From assembly GCA_038045265.1 (NCBI GenBank), contig JBBSYL010000014.1, positions 5,319 to 69,318 of the forward strand: a stretch of 64,000 bases of DNA, given 5' to 3'. Source of the DNA: SICV01 sp038045265. GTDB taxonomy: Archaea > Nanobdellota > Nanobdellia > Pacearchaeales > GW2011-AR1. The notes under the pieces were generated by a model, which saw only the letters and a program-made list of their open reading frames with translations, searched no databases and was not told the DNA's origin. The translations under genes were made by a program, and so were the position numbers. This document shows positions 39,171-51,577 of the stretch, piece by piece (position 1 is the first letter of the stretch; every line of letters begins with the position of its first letter).

Positions 39171-42100
39171 TCATCCCAGAATAGAATCTATTTCTTTGTC
39201 AGACCATCCCTTGCTCTTAAACTCTCCCCTTATTTCCCACAGACTATATCCTTTCACAAGTGCATCTCTTGCTATATTTTTTGCTTTTCTCATAAGCTCA
39301 GTGTCACTCATCCTTCCAGTTTTATATTCATTCTCCACTTTAACATTACTTACCAAGGGTTTTGCCTTAATTCTAACTATCCATATCATCAACACAACAA
39401 GAACAATTGCTACAAGTGCTATTAATACCCATATCATTATTGTCCCATAGTCCTCAAACCCTCCGACTCCCGCATTTATAGGTTCAGTCTTAGTTGATAT
39501 TGCAAATAAAGATAAGCCAGGTAGCGTTGCTTTGTAATATGAATACTGCCCTTCACTATACATAAATTCTGTATCCATTTCACTCCATCCTTCTCCCTCA
39601 TTGCTTGAAGTATATCTAAACAAGGCTATCTCTTTATTATCTGCGACTATATCATCAATCCATGAATTCTCAACCTTGAATTCAACTTCTCCCGCAGATA
39701 TTTCCTCATCTCCAACGCTATGTGTAACTTCAAAGTAAGCATAAGCCTCCTTGTCAAGTCTCACGTTAACATTTGGATTTTCAACACTTCTCAAATTGAC
39801 GAATACATTTTCCTTATTACTCTTAAACGTTAATCCAAGACTTGCAACACTTAAAGCATCTTCATTGAAATTGACAACATTGTTCTGTCCTGCTCTTGTA
39901 TTACTTAATACTACACTACTTGAAGCTCCCCTTCCAGTGTTTCTTCCTCTGTTGTTGTGTGAACTTCCTCCGCTTCCCCCACTTCCTCCCCCATTATTGC
40001 CTCCATTGTTTCCTCCGTTATTGTTTCCNNNNNNNNNNNNNNNNNNNNNNNNNNNNNNNNNNNNNNNNNNNNNNNNNNNNNNNNNNNNNNNNNNNNNNNN
40101 NNNNNNNNNNNNNNNNNNNNNNNNNNNNATTGTTTCCTCCGTTATTGTTTCCGCCAGAAACAATTTCAGGACCTGTGCTGAATCCAATAGCCTCACTATT
40201 TTCAGCACTTCCGAATGCATACATTCCTTCTTCCCCAAAGAACAAATATTCTGGATTAAGTTTATCCCATGTAGAATTACATCTCACCGTTGCGAAATCC
40301 CAGTCAGAGCACGCATAAACATTCGTCCTGGTTAATACTCTTCCGTCATAATATACAATCGCATATTTCATTCCATTATAATTCCAGTCGGGATCATTTG
40401 CATAAACTCTATCAAAAATTATGCTCCCATTGGTCGCATTTATGTAAACCTCGCTTGTGAGATTTGCCCTATTCCCAAAGATGTTTGAATTTGTAAATTC
40501 AACAAGCGCATCAAATATCATGCTTCCTGAATAATGTATGCTATTAACCCCAACATCTGTCAAAGCATTATCAATAAATTCTACATTTCTGCTATCGCTT
40601 TCAACAAAACGCCTCTCCCCATTCACTGTTATATACCTTGAAAGGAAGTTTCCCGAAGCATTTCTTATTTCAAATTCGACATTCTTCTTAACGTAAGCAA
40701 TTGTATCTATGCTGTAATTATTATTCTCCTGATTCACATCACTACTTTCATTGACCACTATTTCCAATTTATAATTTCCTGCATTTTGAGGAACCCAAAC
40801 AACATCTCTTATAAAAGCTGTTCTTCTCTTTTCAATCTCCGAAATAACTGTACTATAAATCAACCTCTTTCCCGCGCTTCCTCCTGTCGAAGCAACCATC
40901 GGTACGCTAGTATAAACCCTCTGATTTGCGAAGCCCCCAAGCCCAACAGTATTTATAATAAATTGTTTATCTAGATATCCTTGAGTACTAACATTTACCC
41001 TATAAGTATCATATCCCAATCCAGTGCATAACAAAGTGTAAGATACTCGAGGATTAGAATTAACTCCTCCAGCAAATGTACAATTAATCAATCCTCTCAA
41101 TTCGCTTCCAGTTGAATTCTTTATACTATTAAGAGATACTGGTTCTATTTCTGTAGTTGTCCCAGACACTAAGAAGTTAGCTAAAAATGACGCATCTCCA
41201 AGCACTAAATAATTTCCGCCACCGCCATTATTTCCTCCAGCCCAATTAGCACTTCCACCAACTTCATAAACCTTGACATCAACATTTTCAGCTTTTACGA
41301 TTCCAAGATTTCTTATCTCCAAATCTATTGAATTCTGCTCATCAGCAATTGCAAATTGACTTCTCATCTTGACTTTTCCAGTCACATCTGCAGACACACT
41401 AGAAACGAAAAATGAAGAGGACCATCTATTATCATTTGTATAAATTTCATTTTCAAGAGAAACATTAAATTCTATATTATAATTTCCAGCAAATTCAGGC
41501 GTGAAAGGCAGTCCAACTATTCTGCTCTGCCCAATTGTAAGAGAAGGAACTAGAATGCTCTTCTTCACTTCATAATCTCTACCAGGCTGTTCTGCTTTCA
41601 TTGTCACGTTTATATCTGTCGCATCTCTATTTCCATTATTTATCAGTTCAACAGGAAGCATAATTGTTCTGTTTACCACAGCTTCTTCACTTATTCTCCA
41701 AAGAGAAACATACAAGTTTATATCGGCACCATCTTCTGTAAACGTAAATCTATCACTAAAATACCTCTCAGAAAATTGATTAGTATATGTCGAATTTATC
41801 TTTATATAATATTCACCCTGCGGTCTGCCTTTAAGGGTAAGCAAATATCTTTCATCCGCATACTCTCCCGCCCCAATTTCAGAAACAATTACAGAATCAT
41901 CTACAACTGCATTATTCATCTGTTCATTATCACTTACGTAAAGAGTTGCGTTAACATTTTCTGCTTTCTTTGTTCCTTCATTGAATAAATCTATGCCTAT
42001 GTCAACATCTTGATTTGCAAACTCTCTCGCCTCATAAGAATAAACGCCTATATGAACTTCAGGTCCAGAACTAATTCCTTTAGAATGATAATTTTCCCCA

Positions 42101-45100
42101 TATCCATATTCTCCTTCTCCATTACTTACACTCCAATTTATCTTAAAGTTTATCCACTCTCCAGACAATTCAGACAAACATCCTCCTGTCGCAGTTAAGA
42201 CTCTGAAAAATCTCGTCTCTCCAGTAGCATCCTCGACATGACTTATTGTCTCTCCAGTACCATAATAAGTTGTAATTGTTGTCCAGCTTGTCAAATCAGT
42301 GCTTGATTGAACATAATAATCTGTTCCCTGCACCGACTGCCAGGAAACATTTATCCTTACAGGACTCCCAGGAATAAACGCAGTATTGGAATTTATTCCC
42401 TCATTGAAGCATATAGTCGCAGGATTTATTTCAAACTTAGCTTCTCTACCATTATAATCAAACGCATTTATATTTTGTACACTTGAATTTCCTATAAATC
42501 TTGAAACTCCACCAAACTGAGCATAAACACTGAATTCAACATTTTCTGCTTTTTTTGCACCTTCATTGCGCATGCTGACAGTTATATTTGACCTTTCATT
42601 AGCTGGAATCTTTCCTCTCGGCTGAGAAATATCTGCATAAACTCTTGGACTATTAACGTCAGCATTAATTTCATAAGATACTTCATTATTTTCAAGATTT
42701 CCATCTTCCTTCGCTGTAGCTCTAACAATAATTTCATTTCCTTCACTCTGCCTAGGGGTCCACTCCATTTCTTTCTCAACATAATCTCCCGCATCTATAC
42801 TTCCAAAATTAGTATTACCAATTAATTCTTCCCCGCTTTCATTGGCGAAATAAATTTTTGCTTCAACATTTTCTGCTTTCTTTGTTCCTATATTATACAT
42901 AAATATTTTTATTGTTGCAGGCTCCCCAACAACTATACGCTCATCTGAATATGCATAAACATTAGGCCTTACATCTGGAGCATCTGGAACAACATTATAA
43001 TTTGTGTAAAATCTATTATTCGTTGGATCAAAATCATTGTCTGCAGAAATATTTCCCATAAAGGATAACGCCCCGAACACATTAGGCGTGTAACTAAATT
43101 CAATTTCCGCCTCCTCATCAGGTTCTATGCTTTCAATCTCTCTCAAAGCCAGTTCAGTATATTCTTCTCCCTCTCCCAATATAGAATAAAACTTCACAAC
43201 AATATTATCTGCTCTCTTAATTCCATCATTATTTATTCTTGCCTTTATTGTAATAGGTCTGTCTTTTACAATAACGTTCTCATCATTAAAGAAATTTCCT
43301 ATAAGATCTGCTTCTTCTTGGATAGTTCTTATATTAAATGAATTATTGTTATTATCTAAATTCTTGTCATCATTTTTACTCTTGACTTCTACAATATAGT
43401 CTACATATCCTAGATAGCTTTCGTTTATTTCTACTTCTGCAATTTTTCTTTCAAACACTCCCAAACTTTCACTTGTTTCAAATGTGTCCACAAAAACATA
43501 ATCTTCCATTACTCTTCTATACAAACTTAAGTTAAATCCAGTGCTTGCTTCAGTTCCGACATTCTCTACTTCCACAGTCAAATTAAAGCTTTTATTTGTA
43601 ATAATATTTTCAGGATAATCAACGGAATAAACCGTCAAATCAGGATATGAATCAAAGTTGTCTGTATCATAAGCACTTGTCGTATAAAATACATCTGCAG
43701 ATTCTACTTCAAAATGTTCTTGAGTATATTCAACAAATCTAAAGTTGGAAAATTTGTAAGGTCCATCAATTTCAAGCCTTTTCAATTCAATTAAAGGATA
43801 TGTGAAACGCACAGTATGTATCCCTGGTTCTCCATCAATTGTTATTTCATCTCCTCCAGAGAGAGGAACCCCAAACCCGCTACTCAAAGCTCCCTCAAGA
43901 TAAAATTCGCCCTCTTCAAATACTTCAACATCTACTTCAACAATCAATTCATCTACCAATCCATTACCATCGCGATCTATTCCAGAATCCCTTACATTCC
44001 CCGTCAATTTTGCCCTTGGAACAAAGATTTCGGCATTTGCAAAATTATCATAAATCAAATTCTCCCCTAAAACTTCTTCAACTCCAGCCAAAATTTTGTA
44101 AGCTCCAAAATTATTAGGAGTAATAGGAATACTTATATTAACTTTCTGTCCTACATTTATACTTCCAACAATTACATTACTCGCAACACCTTCATTTATT
44201 TCATAGCTTAAATTGACATTTTCCAAATTCTCGCTTCCAACATTGGACACACTCAAATTAACTCTAAACTCTTTATCTTTTTCAGCAATTCTTGGAGCAT
44301 CCAGCAGGTCAACTCTTATCTTATTTACTTTTTCCCCAGCAGGCTTTGACGCCCAGACTATTGAATTATAAAATATTTGAACATCCTCTTCGCTCCCGCC
44401 AGTCTGCTCTATTATATGTGAAAAGTAAATTGTATTTCCATCCCCATAATTTGAAACTGTTATTAGTCCTTCTCCATCTTCTGATTTTGCAAGCAAATCA
44501 GTGTTATCTTCAAGCACCTTAAGTCCTACATTGGCAAGACTATTTTCAGTGTAATAATCTCCTTCAACATTTGTGAAAGTGTCATGAAGGGGATAAAATA
44601 CATTGAAGTTGCTATTTATGTAATCTGCCCAAATGCCGTTGCTACTTTCATCGATTCCAACAAGAGGCGCCAATTTCATATTATTCTTCACTCCTTGTCT
44701 AGGATTAAACGTTCCAGAAGTGATTATCAAACCATGTCCTTCATTTACATATCTCTTTATAGCTTCAATCTCAGAATCAGAAAATTCCCAATTAGTTCCA
44801 CCAATATACCTTCCTGCCTGCCAAGCATCAGAGATTATTAAAACATCTGCACCGCTTTCTTTCAACAATTCATAAGTTGTCTCTTTTCTATTAAAACTCT
44901 TATAGTCTATCTCGACTAATTCGTTTCCATACGCATACCATTCATTGTTCAGCTTATCAAAAACAGTAAATCTCGACCTCTCAGTTCCCCAAGAATCAAG
45001 AACAACTGCTTTGACCTTGTTCACATAATCTTTTACAACTATCTCTTTGCTCCGAGCATTATTTACCTCACTGACTTCTCCTTCAACTTCATCCGCAACA

Positions 45101-46884
45101 ACTTGTATATTATAAACTCCTTCTGAATCAGCAACAAATATAAAATCAACAGAACTTTCAGAATTTCCTGCAACATTAACTAATCTGCTTCCTTTTTCCT
45201 GCCCCTCAACAATAAACCTTACATTGACATTATTCACATTTTCACTTCCATAATTCCTTATTTTAGCTCTCACTTGTATTGGTTTTCCAACATCATTCAC
45301 AATTTTTGATTCTATTCCCGAAACAGCAATTTCTTTATCAAAGTTCTTTAAAACTGACAACGCATTTACAGGATCCACAACTCCCCATCCATAGATATTA
45401 TCTGCTCCAGTTTCTCCTTTATCCTCGGCAGTATCCATAAGAAGTTGTCTTATTTGGCTCGTGTTTAAACTTTCATTAGCTTCTTTGAGCAAGGCAACAA
45501 TTCCGGAAACATAAGGTGTCGCCATGCTTGTTCCGCTGTACGCAACATATTCATTTCCAGTATTTGCGTCAGGAGCACTTATTCTTACTCCCGGAGCACT
45601 AACTTCTGGCTTTATTCTTCCATCACTTGTTGGCCCTCTAGAAGAAAATGGAGCAATCTCTTTATTGTTGTCAATTGCTCCAACAGTTATAATGTCTTTT
45701 GCAGAAGCCGGAATTCCAACTGTGTTTTCACCAGGTCCAGCATTTCCTGCAGCAACAACCATTACAACCCCCATCTGCATTGCAGTTGTAGCAGCAATCT
45801 CAACAGGAGTGGTACCATCGCTATTCAAGTTGGCTCCCAAACTCATACTTATTACATCTATCCCATATCTTTCTTTATTCTGCACAGCCCACTCCATTCC
45901 TAGCATAACATCTTCAAACCATCCACTACCCCATGCGTTCAATACTTTAACCCCTACAATTTTTGCTCCAGGAGCAACTCCCCTGAATTTCCCTTCGCTT
46001 CCTCCAGTTCCTGCAGCAATTCCGGAAACATGCGTCCCATGTCCATTGTCGTCATATGGCTCTGTTCTAAAATTAACATAATCTTTAAATGCTATAACTT
46101 TTGGATCGTTTGTAGAAGAGTCATCATCCAAATCATCTAAACTTTCATGACTCGCATCAACACCAGTATCAATAACTGCAATTACCTGCCCTTGCCCAGT
46201 AACTCCCAATGAGGGTGCTCCGTCAACACCAGTCACTGGCAGAGCTTTATCCAGTAAAGCTTTCACTCTAAGATTAGGATAACATTCTTTTATCTCGTTT
46301 ATTCTAGATTTCAGTGTAAAACATTCACTTTCGGTTACATCCAATGCAATTCCATTGAAACTATCAAAAAATTCCCCATAAACAGCTAAATTTCCTCCCA
46401 CCTGTCTTCCTAAATTGGTGCTAATTTCTTGTTTTATTCTATTATGTTCTGCTTGAAGTTGATTTTTATATCCGGCAGTTCTACTTGGATTTCTATAATA
46501 AGGATCCATCTTAAACTCAATTATATATCCTTTACTCTCTCCTTCATCTAAATCAGCAGAATGTGTGTAACTAGGAGTATAACTTTCTTTTTCTCTGCTT
46601 TCCTTGCTCAAACATCCACACAATCTACAATCTTCAACAAGCTGTCCAGCACTGCAATATAATCCTGAAATAGAACATTTTCCTTCAACAGTTCCATCAG
46701 TACATCTAGATTCTGGAGAAAAACTCACTACATTATTTCCAGGCAGATAAGTAAAAAAAGAAGCTACAATTAAAGCCAGTGCCAATACACCTATAGCGAG
46801 GACAAATTCCCTACCATTTCTATTTCTATCGGATCCTCTTCTCTTTGGAAAATGCGGAAGCTTTTTCTTACCCCTTTTAGCCAT
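39171..46884 (-). CDS. giant subtilisin-like surface protease with CARDB-type repeats and PGF-pre-PGF tail (crosses gap)
   Basis: From ATG 46884 the frame runs 2288 residues to the N gap; after the gap another frame continues to a stop at 39171, so the protein exceeds about 2560 residues. Order: membrane helix at residues 27-47, Cys-rich region (61-91), propeptide-like region (118-210), S8 domain with D239 (VIDTG), H282 (GHGTH), N381 and S453 (GTSMATP), then many CARDB-like beta repeats (each with ENVxVxxxVxN... KxAENV), some FN3-like units, a GGN-rich linker containing the gap, a PGF-pre-PGF-type domain (GWSEMDTEFMYSEGQYSYYKA), a second membrane helix and a cytosolic tail. It is a surface protease anchored at its C-terminus. 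The apparent frame change across the gap only reflects its arbitrary length. Confidence 0.88.
40029..40128. other. 100-N scaffold gap inside the protease gene
   Basis: Exactly 100 Ns. The flanks are low-complexity repeats encoding GGNN/GNNNGGN in both directions, the kind of sequence assemblers collapse, so the true length is unknown and the Ns should not be counted as coding length. Confidence 0.98.
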
Positions 46885-46994
46885 AAAAAAATAAAAATCT
46901 CCCTCTTTTAACCATTCTTCTAAGAATTCTACTAACTATTTAAACTTATTTCTCACGAAGACAATAATACTCTGCATGAACTTAATAATAAAAA

Positions 46995-47468
46995 TTACTT
47001 CAAATTTCTAAGTTTCTTTAAAATATCAGCATAAAATTCCGTCTTGATGTAGTAACCATTTTTAATCAATTTATTTATCAAATCTTCAGCTTCTTTTCTA
47101 TTTATGAGTTTTTTCTCAACTGCCATAAAGATTATTGAAGTTGTTCTCAAGGTTTTTAATCCTATAGAATTTGCAGCTTTAGTCGCAGTTGCATCATCTA
47201 AAACTACACAATCATCTATTTCATAAGCAAGACTTATAGCACTTTGCTCTCCATTTCCAAGCTCTAATTTAAGCTCATTTTTAGGATTTCTTATCTTCAG
47301 CCAACCTTTTTTTAATGCCTCTTCTATCGCTCTACATTCGACTTTATCTTTAACTAAAACTTCTTCTTTTACTTTAGAAGTAATAAATAAACTTTTAAAA
47401 AGATAATTTAAAAGATTAAGTCTGCCTATTTTAGATAAAAAAATAATAGGTGATGAATCAACTATCAT
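46995..47468 (-). CDS. DUF3368 PIN-like toxin
   Basis: A 157-residue protein with a PIN-like opening IVDSSPIIFLSKIGRLNLL, EQSAISLAYEID, VVLDDATATKAA and a C-terminal GYYIKTEFYADILKKL, as in the DUF3368 family. These act as toxin partners of UPF0175 proteins. It follows the UPF0175 gene by four bases. A paralogous pair lies at 51578-52368. Confidence 0.75.
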   Translation of the reverse strand: MIVDSSPIIFLSKIGRLNLLNYLFKSLFITSKVKEEVLVKDKVECRAIEEALKKGWLKIRNPKNELKLELGNGEQSAISLAYEIDDCVVLDDATATKAANSIGLKTLRTTSIIFMAVEKKLINRKEAEDLINKLIKNGYYIKTEFYADILKKLRNLK

Positions 47469-47472
47469 CTTA

Positions 47473-47787
47473 CTATTTCAGAATCTCCAAATCCCTTTTA
47501 ATATCCTCTTCTGAATAGTTTATCCAATCAATCTTTTTTTCTTTTACTATATCAATCATCTGCCAAATGCTTATTCCACATTCCTTGGCAGCTCTTCCTA
47601 TGGATATCCTGCCTTCTCTTAAATCGTTCACAGCGTTATCTATTTTCCAATTATTTATTGCATCAACCAATAATCTCCTTATAATCTCGCTTCTGTCTAT
47701 CTTCCACTTTTTCTCAACTCTTGCTAAGTCCTTCTCTATTTCCTCGCCAAGTCTTACTGACATTATATCTGCCATTTTAGTATACAT
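47473..47787 (-). CDS. UPF0175-family antitoxin
   Basis: A 104-residue protein. The N-terminal part (SVRLGEEIEKDLARVEKKWKIDRSEIIRRLLVDAI) looks like a ribbon-helix-helix and the middle (RISIGRAAKECGISIWQMIDIVKEKKIDW) is the UPF0175 helix-turn-helix. ATG 47787 fits the box A 25 bp away; later in-frame ATGs exist. The promoter carries a large inverted repeat. Confidence 0.75.
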   Translation of the reverse strand: MYTKMADIMSVRLGEEIEKDLARVEKKWKIDRSEIIRRLLVDAINNWKIDNAVNDLREGRISIGRAAKECGISIWQMIDIVKEKKIDWINYSEEDIKRDLEILK

Positions 47788-47813
47788 TAAATTACATTGT
47801 ATACATATTTAAA
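47780..47813 (-). promoter_or_regulatory. promoter and GTATAC inverted repeat of the first UPF0175 module
   Basis: Box A TTTAAATA (47806-47813, minus strand) and two GTATAC arms at 47780-47785 and 47799-47804 flanking the transcription start. The outer arm includes CATTGTATACATA (47795-47807), which also occurs before the second UPF0175 module. Confidence 0.6.
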
Positions 47814-47834
47814 CCTTCCTAATTCAAAGATTAT

Positions 47835-50800
47835 TTACGAACAAATCCCATTCCCACATCTCATTCCATTTGCACATCTCTTCACAAAATTCCTTAACGT
47901 ATCATCTGCACAGAAATACTGCTTAACGCTTAATCCAGATTCCGCACATTTATCTCCATATTCCTGCCCCTGATAAAACACTTTTCCATATCTAGTCAAA
48001 TCATTATTAACATCATCATCCACGCACGCCCTCTGTATATTAACATCCTGCTCAACGCACTTTCCAGAATCACATCTTACCTGACATCCTTTAACACTCT
48101 CTTTAACTTTATACTCTGATCTAAAGAATCCCTTTCCACACGTATATTCTCTAACTTCTCTTCCATTTACACATTCATCATTATAAGTTATGCTTTTATC
48201 AATCACATTTCCGAATGTATTTATATCAAATCCATCGCTGTCAGCACATTCAACAGAAACAACTTTGCAATCTACAGCACAATTGTCAACGTTCTCTCCA
48301 TTATCTTCCTCACACAATCCATTATTATTACATACTGGCCCTTCTTCATATTTACAATAACTTTCAATAGTTCCAGGATGAATACAACTATCTATTGTCC
48401 TTTCATTGTTATCATTACAATCAACATCTTGAATACATTCTATTCTCTGATATTCACAATAATTCCCTCCTTCTCTATTAGTACATTTATCTTCAGTATA
48501 TTCATTATCATCATTGCAATCTAAATCAACTTGACAAGCATTTCCAGCAGTGTGACATGCACCATTACTACATTCATATATCTCTCCAGTTCCTTTAAGA
48601 ACACCATATCCTAACCCATTAGGAAGAATTTGTATATCTCTTGCTATATCTTCTCCAAATGATGGACTTCCCTGATATTCAATCTCTCCCGATGTATAAA
48701 CATCTCCATATGAATCCAGCATAACAATTCCTTTATCCTTATCTAAATCAAATGCAACTGCTTTTCTATCTCCAACACCTAAATCTGCTGGCAAAGTCTG
48801 ATTAAATCTAGTAAAGTTAGTATTCAAAGATTTAGCCTCACATTTATCATCTCCATCCTCACAAATAACTTCCTCACCACATACGTAAACACTTCCATCT
48901 TGGCTTAAAACATAATAACCAAAACTATACATATTAGTACTTTCTACAAATGAATAAACTGGCTTTACTCTAACAGCATGATTAACTCCCTCTCTGATAA
49001 CATCATGTCTTCCATCCCATGCTGAACATTTGAAAAAAGAATAATCATTTCTATAAAATTGTTGCCATCCATTTCGATACATATAAAAGACACTTCCATC
49101 ACCTTTGAGCAAAACAACTTCACTATCTCCATAATAAATAAGAGAAACCCCAACATCTTTTATATCGGTAAATATCTCCTCATAATTTCTAAAAAGTAGT
49201 CTAACACTATAAGGTTCTCCGACATCATACAATCTTCCTTCAGAATCTAATAAAATTATATTATCTCCCATACCACGTGAAGCACTCTGTAAATAGTTTC
49301 CATCAGAAAATTCTGGACCATTATCGGTAGTAAACCTCGTATTCCCTCTTCTATAAACTTTCCCAGAACTATCTATAAGATAATAACTACTACTATCCGA
49401 ATTACCACGAGAATATAAAAATCTTCTCGCTTTGTCTTCTCCCTGAAAATCAACTGGCTCAAAATTTTGAGCAATAAAATTGTAATTTATATTCTGAGTA
49501 GCATAAATTCCTTTATTAATCTCCATTATAGAAACAGTAGCTTCATTATTCTCTTCCGTTCCACCTACTTCTCGAGGATTAGTATCTCTAACAGCTATAG
49601 CTCCTTCAACTTTCTCCCCAGCACGAATCAAAGAAGGATAATCTTTGTAACCAGAAATATATTTCAAATTAGGAACCACCCACCAAGACTTACCAGTTTC
49701 TAAAGAAACATTAAACCAAATTTCTCTGTCATCACAAATACCTTCATCATTATTCATCAATTCAAAACTATAATAAAACACCTCATTCGGAGTTCCAGAA
49801 ATGCTTAAGGGTCTAATTGTAAAAGTCGGTTCTCTCCTTACACACTGCTTATCACTAACTTTAACTTCAATAGTTGCATTTTCTGAATTAACATCTAACG
49901 TTCTAATTTCCACATTAGTTTTAGGATCAAAAAACTCCCTGCCATCTCTAATGCTAGCATTTCTAGGATACATCTTTGGAGTCATTGCAATATGTTGTGA
50001 TGGACTTCCTCCAGGTCCATTCTCAATAGATTCATATATTCTCACCTGAGGACCCATTCCAATTTCCTCATTAATAAAAAAATCCTGCCCCGTTGGAGTC
50101 CTATGCTCCACATAATAAAAATCTTTTGCATTCCCAAATTCATCAATTTTTCTAGGAACTTTTAAAGCCAGTTCATCACTCAAATTCTCAAAAGGCTTAA
50201 TAGTGTAAACTCCATCAGAACTAATCTGAATAGTATTGCTACTATTTATCCAGGTTATCTCCTCTTTATACATTGAATTTATATGCCCTTGTTCAGAATT
50301 ATAAATATTTGAACCCATAACATCAAAATGATCTCTATATTCATAACTATTACATTTTGAAAAATCATCTATATAATTTTCTTCACCGCAATCCATCAAA
50401 TTAGAATGCATTGCTCCAAAATTATGCCCCATCTCATGTTCTACAACAGCATAATATCTTTCATTTTGAAAATTAACTGGAGTCAACCAAATCACACTCA
50501 TATTTAGATTACCTTCTCCAGTCTGGATATTTCCCATACCTACCCCTGCACACCCAAAACAATTTCTCTCATCAACAGAAATAACTCTTGAATACTTGCT
50601 GAAATTGACATTATCATCTATAGCAGGATTAGTTATTTGAACAATACCTCCGTATTCTTGAAATACTTCATATATCCCATAAACATCCCATTCCAAACTA
50701 ACTTTTCCATAACTAACTTCCTTAAAGTACTCATTAACTTTCTGCATATGAGACTCTAAAAGAGGCCAGTCATAATCTTCTCCTCCAACTGGCTTAGTAA

Positions 50801-51512
50801 AGATAATTGCAATTTTCTGCACTCCGAAATTTTCTTCTCTTCTAGGTACATTAGATTCTTCAAGAACTTCAAACGCACTTGTTTCAGCACTTGAAGTAGC
50901 AAGATAATTCCCTAATTCTACTCCTTCAACTTTAACCCTCGCTCCTGAAACTTCTCTAGGTATAGAACCATCTGCAAATTTTAGATTATATTTTTTATTT
51001 GTCGTTTTCAAAAAAAACTGGAATTCATCAGTTTTATTGACATTATTCTCTACACCTAAATGCGGAGTCTCTAATACTTGCAAAGTCCCTTCTCTAGCTG
51101 TCTTCTTCTCTAAATATGGCTTTGCATCTCTCAAAACAGTTTCCTGTTGTTCTTGAGGTATAGTTAAAGTTAAAAACAAGTCTGGTCTTTTATCAGCCAA
51201 TTTAAGCATAGCAGTCCTTCTTTCAATAGACTTTGATACAAGCTTATTTCTCTTATCAACTGCTTTTCCAACACCAAAAACAGAAGCTACTCTGCTAACA
51301 ACTCCAACTTCTTCAGAAGATATGTCAAATAATTCTTTATTCAAATTACTAACCTCGTTATAATCCACATCAGATAAAATCAAGGCACTATCATCAAAAT
51401 TAATTTCCTCAATGATTTGTCTATTAACATTACTTTGTGCCGCACTTACAAAAAAACTCAAACTAATCGCTACAAGAATAAAAGCAAAAAACAAAACCCC
51501 TCTTTTCATCAA
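47835..51512 (-). CDS. large secreted metzincin-like protease with Cys-rich repeats
   Basis: A 1225-residue secreted protein with signal peptide (residues 4-25, ending VSAA). The propeptide-like region covers about 30-225. The catalytic site is VEHEMGHNFGAMHS with H359, E360, H363 and H369, the metzincin HExxHxxGxxH pattern, and a Met-turn DVMGS follows; this fits the M11/gametolysin-type family. Beyond it are beta domains and a region with several YLLDSSGKVYxxG-like units (a possible propeller, about 700-1000), then Cys-rich repeats of the form DCNDxNxxTxDxC and a C-terminal Cys-rich region ending CANGMRCGNGICS. About 50 cysteines imply many disulfides. Second ATG at 51509 fits the box A better. 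Confidence 0.8.
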   Translation of the reverse strand: MMKRGVLFFAFILVAISLSFFVSAAQSNVNRQIIEEINFDDSALILSDVDYNEVSNLNKELFDISSEEVGVVSRVASVFGVGKAVDKRNKLVSKSIERRTAMLKLADKRPDLFLTLTIPQEQQETVLRDAKPYLEKKTAREGTLQVLETPHLGVENNVNKTDEFQFFLKTTNKKYNLKFADGSIPREVSGARVKVEGVELGNYLATSSAETSAFEVLEESNVPRREENFGVQKIAIIFTKPVGGEDYDWPLLESHMQKVNEYFKEVSYGKVSLEWDVYGIYEVFQEYGGIVQITNPAIDDNVNFSKYSRVISVDERNCFGCAGVGMGNIQTGEGNLNMSVIWLTPVNFQNERYYAVVEHEMGHNFGAMHSNLMDCGEENYIDDFSKCNSYEYRDHFDVMGSNIYNSEQGHINSMYKEEITWINSSNTIQISSDGVYTIKPFENLSDELALKVPRKIDEFGNAKDFYYVEHRTPTGQDFFINEEIGMGPQVRIYESIENGPGGSPSQHIAMTPKMYPRNASIRDGREFFDPKTNVEIRTLDVNSENATIEVKVSDKQCVRREPTFTIRPLSISGTPNEVFYYSFELMNNDEGICDDREIWFNVSLETGKSWWVVPNLKYISGYKDYPSLIRAGEKVEGAIAVRDTNPREVGGTEENNEATVSIMEINKGIYATQNINYNFIAQNFEPVDFQGEDKARRFLYSRGNSDSSSYYLIDSSGKVYRRGNTRFTTDNGPEFSDGNYLQSASRGMGDNIILLDSEGRLYDVGEPYSVRLLFRNYEEIFTDIKDVGVSLIYYGDSEVVLLKGDGSVFYMYRNGWQQFYRNDYSFFKCSAWDGRHDVIREGVNHAVRVKPVYSFVESTNMYSFGYYVLSQDGSVYVCGEEVICEDGDDKCEAKSLNTNFTRFNQTLPADLGVGDRKAVAFDLDKDKGIVMLDSYGDVYTSGEIEYQGSPSFGEDIARDIQILPNGLGYGVLKGTGEIYECSNGACHTAGNACQVDLDCNDDNEYTEDKCTNREGGNYCEYQRIECIQDVDCNDNNERTIDSCIHPGTIESYCKYEEGPVCNNNGLCEEDNGENVDNCAVDCKVVSVECADSDGFDINTFGNVIDKSITYNDECVNGREVREYTCGKGFFRSEYKVKESVKGCQVRCDSGKCVEQDVNIQRACVDDDVNNDLTRYGKVFYQGQEYGDKCAESGLSVKQYFCADDTLRNFVKRCANGMRCGNGICS

Positions 51513-51577
51513 TAATTAAAATCAACAGCATATTTAAGCATTATCGTTTAAGAAATCAGAATGCTAAATCCGTCAAT

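Noticed and set aside
40029..40128. Frame change in the giant protease across the N gap
   Set aside because: The 100 Ns are an arbitrary scaffold spacer, so the frame on the two sides cannot be compared. It is not evidence for a frameshift or for two genes.
40000..40160. GGN repeat flanks considered as a CRISPR-like array
   Set aside because: The repeats are in-frame codons for a Gly/Asn linker without unique spacers.
39751..40335. Plus-strand Pro/Leu-rich ORFs opposite the protease linker
   Set aside because: They mirror the GGN/GGS repeat on the coding strand and end in the N gap. They have no promoter and no family match.
43816..46081. Long plus-strand ORFs opposite the S8 protease
   Set aside because: They are shadows of the coding frame; the minus-strand catalytic motifs are intact and no plus-strand promoter is visible.
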